5,086 bases of DNA from Spirochaetaceae bacterium (GCA_031267475.1 JAIRZA010000085.1:1-5086); one strand, 5' to 3'. Numbered from the stretch's first letter, positions 1-5,086 are shown. Notes: generated by a model from the letters alone, not told the origin. Numbers and translations are program-made.

Positions 1-50
1 GTTATGTATGCTTTCTTTTGCGGAAAAATTATCACTCCCGCATACATAAC
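1..50. repeat. Perfect 11-bp inverted repeat at left window edge
   Basis: Bases 1-11 (GTTATGTATGC) are the exact reverse complement of bases 40-50 (GCATACATAAC), with 28 bases between them. The spacer itself holds a small TTTT/AAAA inverted repeat (16-19 with 24-27). The arms lie about 40 bases beyond the stop codon of the HEAT-repeat gene, so in that gene's transcript this would be a 3' hairpin. Whether a T-tract follows cannot be seen because the window ends there. The repeat may be a terminator, or one edge of a palindromic element continuing to the left. The pairing is certain; its role is open. Confidence 0.5.
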
Positions 51-89
51 GCAGACTATAGCCAGAGCGACCCATTTAATGGGCATGGA

Positions 90-803
90 TTAACTGCCTT
101 TTTTGTAAAGTTTTGCCAATGTTTTACCGGCGTAATCGCGGACAGGTTTTATATACGCCGCATTATTCGAAATGCGCATCAAAGCGCCGTAAATGGCGGA
201 GCTTTTTTTTACGTCATTATTCTGAGAAAAGGCGCTGCACGTATCAACTACGGAAAGCGCTAGAATATTGTCCGGCTTTGTAGTGTCGTACTGCATAAAA
301 ATATATAATATGGCGTCTACCGTATAGTTGCCATCGTTAAAGCCCAGTTTACCAAGCGAGCGCACCGCGGTGCTGATAACAGAAGGTTCGTTATCCACTG
401 CCAGAACGCGCAACAGAGTGTCGGCGGCCTCTTTTGTTTTTACCTCTCCAAGGTATTCAACCGCCTTGACACGTATGTCCGGGTAATTGTTAGCGACACG
501 GCCGTCTTCGCGCGTCTTGTTCAAAATGCCTTCAAGCGCCATGTAAGCCAAAAGCGGCTGTATTTCTTTAGTATCGGCCCCGTCTTCTATCATTTGCCTT
601 AGATATTCAAGCGCAAGAAGTTTTCCTTCGCGCTCGTTCGACCTTGCCTGTTCGCGGATGATCATCATCTCGACAGACTCTTGAAGATACGATTCTTCGA
701 TAGACAATTCTTGCGCTCCGGCAAAAGAAACATTCCCAAGCAAACCAGAAGACGCGCAAAAAACAGTAATCAGAATCACTACTTCTTTTTTAACTAACCT
801 CAT
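90..803 (-). CDS. Exported HEAT-repeat protein
   Basis: This gene encodes 237 residues. The N-terminus is a typical Sec signal peptide: MRLVKKE, then a hydrophobic stretch at about residues 8-23. Signal peptidase I cleavage is likely near residues 28-30 (SFA/GA), placing the protein in the periplasm. The mature part is almost wholly alpha-helical. Its clearest HEAT-type units are at about residues 108-135 (DIRVKAVEYLGEV, then EAADTLLRVL) and 136-160 (EPSVISTAVRSLGKLG). Less regular helical pairs occur before and after them. Such repeats normally form a protein-binding solenoid, and no catalytic motif is visible, so a scaffold or interaction role is inferred. The start is well supported by AGGAGG at 810-815, six bases before the ATG. 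It lies 20 bases downstream of the lipoprotein gene and is probably cotranscribed with it. The binding partner is unknown. Confidence 0.85.
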   Translation of the reverse strand: MRLVKKEVVILITVFCASSGLLGNVSFAGAQELSIEESYLQESVEMMIIREQARSNEREGKLLALEYLRQMIEDGADTKEIQPLLAYMALEGILNKTREDGRVANNYPDIRVKAVEYLGEVKTKEAADTLLRVLAVDNEPSVISTAVRSLGKLGFNDGNYTVDAILYIFMQYDTTKPDNILALSVVDTCSAFSQNNDVKKSSAIYGALMRISNNAAYIKPVRDYAGKTLAKLYKKGS

Positions 804-823
804 TCCATACCTCCTATGAATCT

Positions 824-1435
824 TTAGAATTGGGGGGCGACAATCTTCCAGCCATTTTGTGTTTTTTCAAGATCATATAACAGAAGCCGCCGCCCTTTAT
901 TTAAGGTTATCGCCTTTACCCTGTTGTCGCTTACGAATTCAATGTCGTCTACCCTGTCGTTCGACCGGGAAGGCACGACAACGTTCATAAAGTAATCATA
1001 GGCGTTTGATAGCACAATCCCCTTTGCCTGTAGTATACCAGACGCGGATATTCTTTGTAAATATGCCAACGAAGAAATATAATCGTAGTATTCCTCGTCA
1101 AGATACATTAACCATTCGTTATAATTCTGTGATTTTATTATTACATTCAATTGGTTTATAAAATTGGCTACATCTCCTTTGGTTTCTTTATAAACTTCCG
1201 GCGTAATAGCGTCCAGATCGAAGATCACCGCTTTTTGTTCAACCTCAACTACGGGGGGTAATATTTCTACGCTTTCGTGAATTTCTGGAGGAATATCCTC
1301 GACAGGAGGCTGTTGAGGCGGGGGCGCGGCGCATGAAACAGCGCTCAAAATGAGCGCCGCAAGAAAAAAAACGGAGTTTAGTCCGCTTCCCCTAAAATTT
1401 ATTCTAAAATTGAGCAAACTCCGGACAGGTCTCAT
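824..1435 (-). CDS. Small lipoprotein of unknown function
   Basis: With the chosen ATG (1433-1435) the product has 203 residues. The N-terminus is basic and unusually long (MRPVRS...FRINFRGSG), followed by a hydrophobic core and a lipobox-like LSAVSC with Cys at residue 35. This fits the relaxed spirochaete lipobox and predicts a lipid-anchored envelope protein. A proline-rich linker follows the Cys (APPPQQPPVEDIPPE). The C-terminal 110 or so residues form a compact domain rich in Tyr and Trp, ending NGWKIVAPQF. That ending recalls NTF2/SnoaL-like folds, but the resemblance is weak and I do not assign a function. An upstream in-frame GTG at 1483 would add 16 residues. I rejected it because the best promoter places the transcript start downstream of it. 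The Shine-Dalgarno sequence is poor. It is the first gene of a two-gene unit with the HEAT-repeat protein. Confidence 0.8.
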   Translation of the reverse strand: MRPVRSLLNFRINFRGSGLNSVFFLAALILSAVSCAAPPPQQPPVEDIPPEIHESVEILPPVVEVEQKAVIFDLDAITPEVYKETKGDVANFINQLNVIIKSQNYNEWLMYLDEEYYDYISSLAYLQRISASGILQAKGIVLSNAYDYFMNVVVPSRSNDRVDDIEFVSDNRVKAITLNKGRRLLLYDLEKTQNGWKIVAPQF

Positions 1436-1466
1436 AATCCATAAATCATCTTTAACCACAATTATA

Positions 1467-1496
1467 ATGATACAAAAAATCACCTGCTGCGGTCAA
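1467..1496 (-). promoter_or_regulatory. Putative sigma70 promoter for the lipoprotein-HEAT operon
   Basis: On the minus strand, TTGACC (1496-1491) is followed after 18 bases by TATCAT (1472-1467); a TATAAT lies right behind it at 1466-1461. Transcription would start near 1460, giving a leader of about 25 bases before the ATG at 1435. This site is what excludes the upstream GTG start at 1483. It is a motif match only. Confidence 0.45.
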
Positions 1497-1516
1497 GTTT
1501 TACATGGCGGGCGATC

Positions 1517-1618
1517 GCAAAATGCACAGCATTTTGCTTAGGGAGTTTGCGCTGGCGCAAACCTCTCCACGCCTTTGTGTTGCGTGAGGCGCGGAGAGCA
1601 TGGGAACCCGCTGGCGGG
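1517..1618. other. Cluster of four consecutive inverted repeats
   Basis: Four stems lie nearly end to end. Stem 1 is 9 bp perfect, 1517-1525 with 1529-1537, with a three-base loop. Stem 2 is GTTTGCGC (1545-1552) with GCGCAAAC (1555-1562). Stem 3 is CTCTCC-A-CGCC (1563-1573) with GGCG-C-GGAGAG (1588-1598), ten pairs around one A-C mismatch, and starts on the base after stem 2 ends. Stem 4 is CCCGC (1607-1611) with GCGGG (1614-1618). The block lies between the -35 boxes of the two divergent promoters, so neither should transcribe it. A palindromic repeat element, a separate small RNA or a protein-binding array would all fit. A 71-codon minus-strand reading frame crosses the block but has no ribosome site or recognisable domain. 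Confidence 0.55.
1589..1618 (+). repeat. Dispersed repeat, left copy
   Basis: These 30 bases match the reverse complement of 4776-4805 at 27 positions; the mismatches are at repeat positions 9, 14 and 16. The right-hand end is the near-palindrome CCCGC-TG-GCGGG. A further shared 9-mer, GGAGTTTGC, lies 47 bases before the repeat here (1542-1550) and 42 bases before it in the other copy (revcomp of 4839-4847). This suggests a longer, diverged element of about 75-80 bases with variable middle sequence. Similarity stops right after the palindrome. Both copies are intergenic and together bracket the transporter operon in inverted orientation. Confidence 0.6.
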
Positions 1619-1662
1619 GCAAAAATGCGCCCATTGTATTCATTACAAGTTCTGACAATCCC

Positions 1663-1691
1663 TTGACCAAAGCCATTCAACAATATAAAAT
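1663..1691 (+). promoter_or_regulatory. Putative sigma70 promoter for the ABC importer operon
   Basis: TTGACC (1663-1668) is followed after exactly 17 bases by TAAAAT (1686-1691). Transcription would begin near 1698, leaving a leader of only about 12 bases before the first permease ATG. That leader is too short for a riboswitch, so any regulation is more likely to act by protein binding upstream or around the promoter. It is a motif match only. Confidence 0.45.
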
Positions 1692-1709
1692 ACATTTGTT
1701 TAGTAAGTT

Positions 1710-2366
1710 ATGTTAAATACCACGTTTATGATAGAGTACGCGCCGCTTTACGGCAAAGCGTTGTGGCTCGTATTACGATTATGCTTTTGGGGCTCTCTCG
1801 CGTCTCTTGCAATAGGATTCTTTTGCGCGTTGATTCGTTATTTCAAACTGCCGGCGCTTTCAAAAATCTGCGGCGCTTACATAGAGCTTTCACGAAACAC
1901 GCCGCTTGTGATACAGTTGTTTTTCCTGTACTTCGCGCTTCCGCGCATCGGCGTTAAAATAGATTCGTGGAGCTGCGCCGTTATAGGACTTTCGTTTCTG
2001 GGCGGCTCGTATATGTCTGAAGCCTTCAGAGGCGGACTGGAAGCTATCGGCAAGGGGCAGACAGAGGCGGGGCTTTCCATCGGACTTTCCCGCGCTCAGT
2101 TGATACGGTATGTAATCCTGCCGCAGGCCCTGGCGGTATCCGTGCCGGCGCTCGGAGCCAACGTGATATTCCTGCTGAAAGAGACAAGCGTTGTCGGCAT
2201 CGTAGCTCTTGCCGACCTAATGTATGTGGCGAAGGATTTAATCGGGATGTATTACAAAACCAACGAGAGCCTCCTGATGCTGGTAGCCTCGTACCTTGTC
2301 GTGCTGCTGCCAATATCAATCCTCATGCGCGTAATCGAGAAAAAACTCCGCGCGGGCGGCTTTTAA
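1710..2366 (+). CDS. Polar amino-acid ABC transporter permease 1
   Basis: This 218-residue inner-membrane subunit belongs to the HisM/GlnP-type permeases of the polar amino-acid uptake family. Hydrophobic segments are visible at about residues 17-42, 66-78, 88-101, 150-172 and 188-206. The family motif SRNTPLVIQLFFLYF spans residues 61-75. The cytoplasmic EAA loop that docks on the ATPase begins at E104 (EAFRGGLEAIGKGQTEAGL) and runs on to the LPQA motif. Length is normal for the family. The start at 1710 has only a weak ribosome site, and an in-frame ATG at codon 7 (1728) has none better. It is the first gene of the importer operon, and its stop codon overlaps the next start by one base (TAATG). 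It should form the channel with permease 2. Confidence 0.92.
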   Translation: MLNTTFMIEYAPLYGKALWLVLRLCFWGSLASLAIGFFCALIRYFKLPALSKICGAYIELSRNTPLVIQLFFLYFALPRIGVKIDSWSCAVIGLSFLGGSYMSEAFRGGLEAIGKGQTEAGLSIGLSRAQLIRYVILPQALAVSVPALGANVIFLLKETSVVGIVALADLMYVAKDLIGMYYKTNESLLMLVASYLVVLLPISILMRVIEKKLRAGGF

Positions 2367-3043
2367 TGCAGGATTTAGGCATCCGGGTTCTGCTGGAAGG
2401 CAAAAACATGGAGCGCTTGCTGATGGGCTTGCTCGTTACCGCCCGCATAGCGCTTGTCGCGGTCGTACTTTCCATCATTCTGGGGACGCTTTTCGGCATT
2501 TTAATGACGAAAAAGTTCCCGCTTACACGGTTTTTGTGCCGCCTCTATTTAGAGGCAATCCGCATCATCCCCGTTCTGGTTTGGCTCTTTCTGTTTTATT
2601 TTGGCTTGTCCCGCAATTTTCATATCAATCTGAGTGGAGAAGTTACCTGCATCATCGTGTTTACCTTGTGGGGAACCGCCGAAATGGGCGATTTAGTAAG
2701 AGGCGCGGTTACCAGTCTTTCAAAACATCAGTACGAAAGCGGAATGGCGCTCGGCTTGAGCGCGAGGCAGCTTTACCGGTTCATAATAATACCGCAAACG
2801 GCGCGCCGCTTGATGCCCGGAGCGATAAACCTGACGACCCGCATGATAAAAACAACCAGTCTGGCCGTCCTTATCGGAGTTGTCGAAGTATTGAAGGTGG
2901 GGCAGCAAATTATCGAATCAAATTTTCTGAAAAGCCCGTCCGCCGCCTTCTGGGTATATCTGTTCATCTTCCTGCTTTATTTTGCGCTCTGTATGCCGGT
3001 GTCCCATCTTTCAAAACGATTGGAGCAAAAGTGGCAAAATTGA
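2366..3043 (+). CDS. Polar amino-acid ABC transporter permease 2
   Basis: This 225-residue membrane protein is the second, diverged HisM-type permease. The N-terminal RVLLEGKNMERLLMGLLVT (residues 7-25) is typical of amino-acid importer permeases. This supports the start at 2366 over an internal ATG at 2408, although the latter has a better ribosome-site match (GGAAGG at 2395-2400). The expected pair of motifs is present: EAIRIIPVLVWLFLFYF (63-79) and an EAA loop from E106 (EMGDLVRGAV, then HQYESGMALG) to IIPQ (141-144). Translation is probably coupled to permease 1 through the TAATG overlap. The gene's 3' end overlaps the ATPase gene by 13 bases. Two different permeases in one operon imply a heterodimeric channel. 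Confidence 0.92.
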   Translation: MQDLGIRVLLEGKNMERLLMGLLVTARIALVAVVLSIILGTLFGILMTKKFPLTRFLCRLYLEAIRIIPVLVWLFLFYFGLSRNFHINLSGEVTCIIVFTLWGTAEMGDLVRGAVTSLSKHQYESGMALGLSARQLYRFIIIPQTARRLMPGAINLTTRMIKTTSLAVLIGVVEVLKVGQQIIESNFLKSPSAAFWVYLFIFLLYFALCMPVSHLSKRLEQKWQN

Positions 3044-3789
3044 TAAAAACGGAACCGCTGCTAGAGATTGATAATATTCACAAAGATTTTGACGGCGTTC
3101 CGGTTCTAAGGGGGATAAACCTTACAGTGCACAAACAGGAAGCGCTCGTAATACTGGGGCCGTCAGGCTGCGGGAAATCCACGCTTCTGCGCTGCGTAAA
3201 CGGGCTTGAACGGATACAGAGCGGCGAAATTAGGCTTGACGGGATCCCCATCTCCGGCGAAAAGACCGATTTTCGCGCTGTCCGCCAGAAGGTGGGCATG
3301 GTGTTTCAAAGTTACGAGCTTTTCCCGCACCTTACGGCGCTTGAAAACATCACGCTGGGACCCCGCCGTGTGCAAAAACGCGGGAAAAAAGAGGCGGAAG
3401 ACGAGGCATCGGCTCTGCTTGACCGTGTAGGGCTGCTCGAAAAAAAAGATTATTATCCGCGGCAGCTTTCCGGCGGGCAAAAGCAGCGGGTGGCAATAGT
3501 ACGCGCTCTTGCGATGCAGCCCGAAATCATGCTTTTCGACGAGGTTACGGCGGCCCTTGACCCAGAAATGGTGCGGGAGGTTCTGGATGTTATGTTCACT
3601 CTGGCAAAAACCGGCATGACTATGCTCATTGTTACCCACGAAATGTCTTTTGCGCGGGCTGTCGCGGACAAAATCATATTCATAGACAAGGGCGAAATTG
3701 TGGAAGAGAACACGCCCGCCGCGTTCTTTACACAGCCTGCGACAGAGAGGGCGCGGAAGTTTCTAAATATATTTGAGTTTAAGGAATAA
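3031..3789 (+). CDS. Polar amino-acid ABC transporter ATPase
   Basis: This is the cytoplasmic energy-coupling subunit, 252 residues from the GTG at 3031, close to the normal length for GlnQ/HisP-type ATPases. The motifs are in order. Aromatic F20 sits at the A-loop position; Walker A is GPSGCGKST (43-51) and the Q-loop is centred on Q93 (VFQSYELFPHL). The signature is LSGGQKQRV (146-154), Walker B is IMLFDE (166-171) with catalytic E171, the D-loop is ALDP (175-178) and the switch His is H203 (VTHE). All are intact, so it should be active. The reading frame is open far upstream inside permease 2, but homology begins at about residue 10. GTG 3031 has GGAG at 3022-3025 at good spacing. TTG 3040 is a weaker alternative. 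The 13-base overlap with permease 2 implies coupled translation. Confidence 0.93.
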   Translation: MAKLIKTEPLLEIDNIHKDFDGVPVLRGINLTVHKQEALVILGPSGCGKSTLLRCVNGLERIQSGEIRLDGIPISGEKTDFRAVRQKVGMVFQSYELFPHLTALENITLGPRRVQKRGKKEAEDEASALLDRVGLLEKKDYYPRQLSGGQKQRVAIVRALAMQPEIMLFDEVTAALDPEMVREVLDVMFTLAKTGMTMLIVTHEMSFARAVADKIIFIDKGEIVEENTPAAFFTQPATERARKFLNIFEFKE

Positions 3790-3819
3790 ACGGGGGCATC
3801 GCCTTCGTCCTTTAAAATT

Positions 3820-3859
3820 GTTCCGAACCGGTTACGGCTTGGAACAGATAAAAAGTTCC
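3820..3859 (+). promoter_or_regulatory. Alternative hairpins ahead of the binding-protein gene
   Basis: Hairpin 1 spans 3820-3845: GTTCCGAACCG pairs with CGGCTTGGAAC around a four-base loop, ten pairs including one G-U, with one A-C mismatch. Hairpin 2 pairs TGGAAC (3840-3845) with GTTCCA (3855-3860) around a nine-base loop. Both need the same GGAAC (3841-3845), so they exclude each other. Hairpin 2 ends one base before the AGGAGGG ribosome site (3862-3868). No T-tract follows hairpin 1, so it is unlikely to be a full terminator. An RNA-processing or stabilising hairpin that raises binding-protein expression is the usual explanation at this place in such operons. Confidence 0.5.
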
Positions 3860-3873
3860 ATAGGAGGGACAAA

Positions 3874-4707
3874 ATGAAAAAGCTAGTGCTGGTTATAATG
3901 GCATTTGCTGTAACAATCTCCGCCTTCGCAGGCGGAAAAAAAGAGAGCGGTTCTTCGGTTGACGCGATAACGAAAGCCGGAACTGTGAGGATTGGGGTGT
4001 TTACCGACAAATCCCCATTCGGCTATGTTGACGCCTCCGGCGAGTATCAGGGCTACGACGTGTTCTTTGCGCGCCGCATAGCCCTCGACCTGCTGGGCAG
4101 CGAAGCCGCCGTCCAGTTCGTGCCGGTAGAAGCCGCGAGCCGCGTTGAATACCTGCTGTCCAACAAGGTTGACATCATCCTTGCCAACTTTACGGTAACG
4201 CCGGAGCGGGCGGAGGCGGTTGATTTCGCGCTGCCATACATGAAGGTCGCGCTGGGGATAGTATCTCCCGATTCGGCTCCGGTAACGGACATTTCGCAGC
4301 TTGCGGGCAAAACGCTCATAGTGGATAAGGGAACAACGGCGGAAATCTACTTTACAAAAAACCATCCCGAAATCACACTGCTCGCCTTTGACCAGAACAC
4401 CGAAGCCTTGAACGCGCTCAAGGACGGCCGCGGAGACGCGCTCGCTCACGACAACACGTTCCTGTTCGCATGGGCGATACAGAATCCGGGCTTTACTGTC
4501 GCCATCAATTCGATAGGCAGTCTGGACACGATTGCGCCTGCCGTTCAAAAGGGCAACAAATCTCTGCTCGATTGGCTCAACAAAGAGATTAAAACTGGTT
4601 TAGGGACGACATTCTTCCATGACGATTACAACGCGACCTTATTACCGGTGTACGGCGACAAGGTTGATCCGGAATCCGTTGTGGTGGAGAACGGCGTGGT
4701 AAATTAA
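3874..4707 (+). CDS. CjaA-like amino-acid (probably cysteine) binding protein
   Basis: This is the periplasmic ligand-binding subunit of the importer, 277 residues, of the family 3 (PBP2-type) solute-binding proteins. Residues 1-19 form a signal peptide ending AFA, with cleavage expected before GGKKES. There is no lipobox Cys. The mature protein opens with VRIGVFTDKSPFGYVD (38-53), QGYDV (59-63) and VEAASRVEYL (85-94). SNKVDIILANFTVTPERAE follows (96-114), in which R112 should bind the ligand carboxylate. Then come KGTTAE (152-157) and GDALAHDN (187-194), with D193 expected near the ligand amino group. These stretches closely resemble Campylobacter jejuni CjaA, a structurally characterised cysteine-binding protein, as I recall it. 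The general family is secure. Cysteine as substrate is inferred, and another polar amino acid is possible. AGGAGG at 3862-3867, six bases before the ATG, predicts high expression. Confidence 0.9.
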   Translation: MKKLVLVIMAFAVTISAFAGGKKESGSSVDAITKAGTVRIGVFTDKSPFGYVDASGEYQGYDVFFARRIALDLLGSEAAVQFVPVEAASRVEYLLSNKVDIILANFTVTPERAEAVDFALPYMKVALGIVSPDSAPVTDISQLAGKTLIVDKGTTAEIYFTKNHPEITLLAFDQNTEALNALKDGRGDALAHDNTFLFAWAIQNPGFTVAINSIGSLDTIAPAVQKGNKSLLDWLNKEIKTGLGTTFFHDDYNATLLPVYGDKVDPESVVVENGVVN

Positions 4708-4749
4708 CTTTCCGGCTTTTTGGGGGAGAATGTCTTCCCCCTCCACCAC
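4681..4749 (+). terminator. Weak terminator-like folding at the end of the importer operon
   Basis: GTGGTGGAG (4681-4689, in the last codons of the binding-protein gene) is exactly complementary to CTCCACCAC (4741-4749). Between them, GGGGGAG (4722-4728) can pair with TTCCCCC (4735-4741) around a six-base loop. A further small stem, ACCCG/CGGGT at 4775-4788, belongs to the repeat described separately and is followed by TTTCT. None of these has a proper T-tract, so an intrinsic terminator is only a possibility. The plus-strand reading frame that starts in this region (4720-4905) has no ribosome site and I do not count it as a gene. Confidence 0.25.
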
Positions 4750-4775
4750 TCACGGCTAGTCTGTTCACACAAATA

Positions 4776-4805
4776 CCCGCCAGCGGGTTTCTATGCGCTC
4801 CGCGC
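4776..4805 (-). repeat. Dispersed repeat, right copy (inverted)
   Basis: Read on the minus strand, this stretch matches 1589-1618 at 27 of 30 positions and ends in the same CCCGC/GCGGG near-palindrome. The accompanying 9-mer GGAGTTTGC lies at 4847-4839 on the minus strand. Unlike the left copy, its middle part has no strong stems. It lies in the roughly 270-base gap between the importer operon and the convergent 5S gene. The rest of that gap shows no gene I can support. Confidence 0.6.
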
Positions 4806-4966
4806 TATCATCCCGCAAGGTCCCTACAACAACAGAGTGCAAACTCCGAACTCAACGCGCAACGTTAGGGCGGAAGAAAAGTTTAGTCTAAAACCGGAAC
4901 ATTAATACGTTTAACGAGGATTCGGCAGGCAAGATTGCATATCCCCACTAGACAGTGCGCGCGTTG

Positions 4967-4975
4967 AAAAAAAAA
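4967..4975 (-). terminator. T-tract directly after 5S rRNA
   Basis: On the minus strand nine T residues follow the 5S 3' end (CCAAGC, then T9). The terminal 5S helix, and the strong internal GCCGC/GCGGC stem with its tetraloop (4999-5012), could supply the hairpin for intrinsic termination of the rRNA operon. No separate hairpin is seen between the 5S and the tract. Confidence 0.5.
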
Positions 4976-4977
4976 GC

Positions 4978-5086
4978 TTGGCGACTACCTACTTTCCCGC
5001 CGCTTGCGCGGCAGTATCATCGGCGTAAGAGGGCTTGACTTCCGTGTTCGGGATGGGAACGGGTATAACACCTCCACAATGATCAC
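4978..5086 (-). rRNA. rrf: 5S ribosomal RNA (5' end cut by window edge)
   Basis: The minus strand carries the 5S hallmark core: CCCGTTCCCATCCCGAAC continuing ACGGAAG (5063-5039), then a CCCTCTTACGCCGATG-type segment. A GCCGC-GCAA-GCGGC hairpin (5012-4999) and a GGGAAAGTAGGTAGTCGCC tail follow. The 3' end near 4978 (CCAA) would pair in helix I with a 5' TTGG-type end. Only its last G is inside the window, so about 3-6 bases are missing. The 109 visible bases fit a normal 5S length of roughly 112-117. The 23S gene is expected just outside the right edge on the same strand. The orientation is convergent with the importer operon. Confidence 0.95.

Noticed and set aside
71..83. Small palindrome CCCATTTAATGGG just after the HEAT-gene stop as a terminator
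   Set aside because: The stem is only five pairs and no T-tract follows on the minus strand.
18..263. Plus-strand reading frame opposite the HEAT-repeat gene
   Set aside because: It is antisense to the 3' part of a convincing gene with a strong ribosome site, and it has no recognisable domain.
1436..1483. Longer lipoprotein starting at GTG 1483
   Set aside because: The best minus-strand promoter has its -10 box at 1472-1467, so this codon would lie upstream of the transcript start. It also adds a second hydrophobic stretch before the real signal peptide.
1480..1695. Minus-strand 71-codon reading frame in the divergent intergenic region
   Set aside because: It has no ribosome site, overlaps both promoters and the hairpin cluster, and shows no domain. 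It is better explained as repeat DNA.
1698..1709. Riboswitch or attenuator in the leader of the importer operon
   Set aside because: The predicted leader is only about 12 bases, and the structured block lies upstream of the promoter.
2536..3030. Upstream extension of the ATPase reading frame by about 165 codons
   Set aside because: It overlaps the well-supported permease 2 gene and has no family similarity. ATPase homology begins just after the GTG at 3031, which has its own ribosome site.
3541..3585. Defective ATPase suggested by Val instead of Pro after the Walker B Glu (DEVTAALDP)
   Set aside because: Val at this position is common in polar amino-acid transporter ATPases, and the catalytic Glu is present.
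4720..4905. Plus-strand 61-codon reading frame after the binding-protein gene
   Set aside because: It has no ribosome site and low-complexity, unrecognisable sequence, and it contains the inverted repeat copy.
1..5086. CRISPR array or defence system
   Set aside because: No regularly spaced direct repeats and no defence-type protein domains are visible on either strand.

Overview
The window looks like a piece of spirochaete chromosome. The closest fit is a Treponema of moderate GC content, such as the termite-gut treponemes. The evidence is a lipoprotein with a relaxed spirochaete-type lipobox, strong AGGAGG ribosome sites before two of the genes, a binding-protein N-terminus of the AFA-GGKKES style, and a 5S rRNA gene. 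This assignment is an inference from sequence style; no database search was possible.

Left part (1-1435, minus strand): a two-gene envelope operon. It encodes a small lipoprotein of unknown function and then, 20 bases downstream, an exported HEAT-repeat protein. A perfect 11-bp inverted repeat lies beyond the HEAT gene at the left window edge.

Divergent intergenic region (1436-1709): two promoter-like sites point outward, TTGACC-18-TATCAT leftward and TTGACC-17-TAAAAT rightward. Between them is a dense cluster of four inverted repeats (1517-1618) that neither promoter would transcribe.

Centre (1710-4707, plus strand): a complete four-gene polar amino-acid ABC importer in the order permease, permease, ATPase, periplasmic binding protein. 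The first three genes overlap and are probably translationally coupled. The binding protein follows after an 84-base gap that holds a strong hairpin and an alternative, mutually exclusive one next to an excellent ribosome site. The binding protein closely resembles Campylobacter CjaA, so L-cysteine is the best guess for the substrate. The two permeases should form the membrane channel, the ATPase should drive it from the cytoplasm, and the binding protein should deliver the ligand in the periplasm.

Right part (4708-5086): about 270 bases without a convincing gene, then the end of a convergent rRNA operon. A 5S rRNA gene on the minus strand lacks a few 5' bases at the window edge and is followed directly by a nine-T tract. 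The non-coding stretch holds an inverted copy of a 30-base sequence also found upstream of the importer (1589-1618 versus 4776-4805, 27 of 30 identical). The transport operon is therefore bracketed by two copies of a repeat in opposite orientation. This repeat and the structured block around its left copy are the least explained parts of the window. The protein-coding content belongs to known families.
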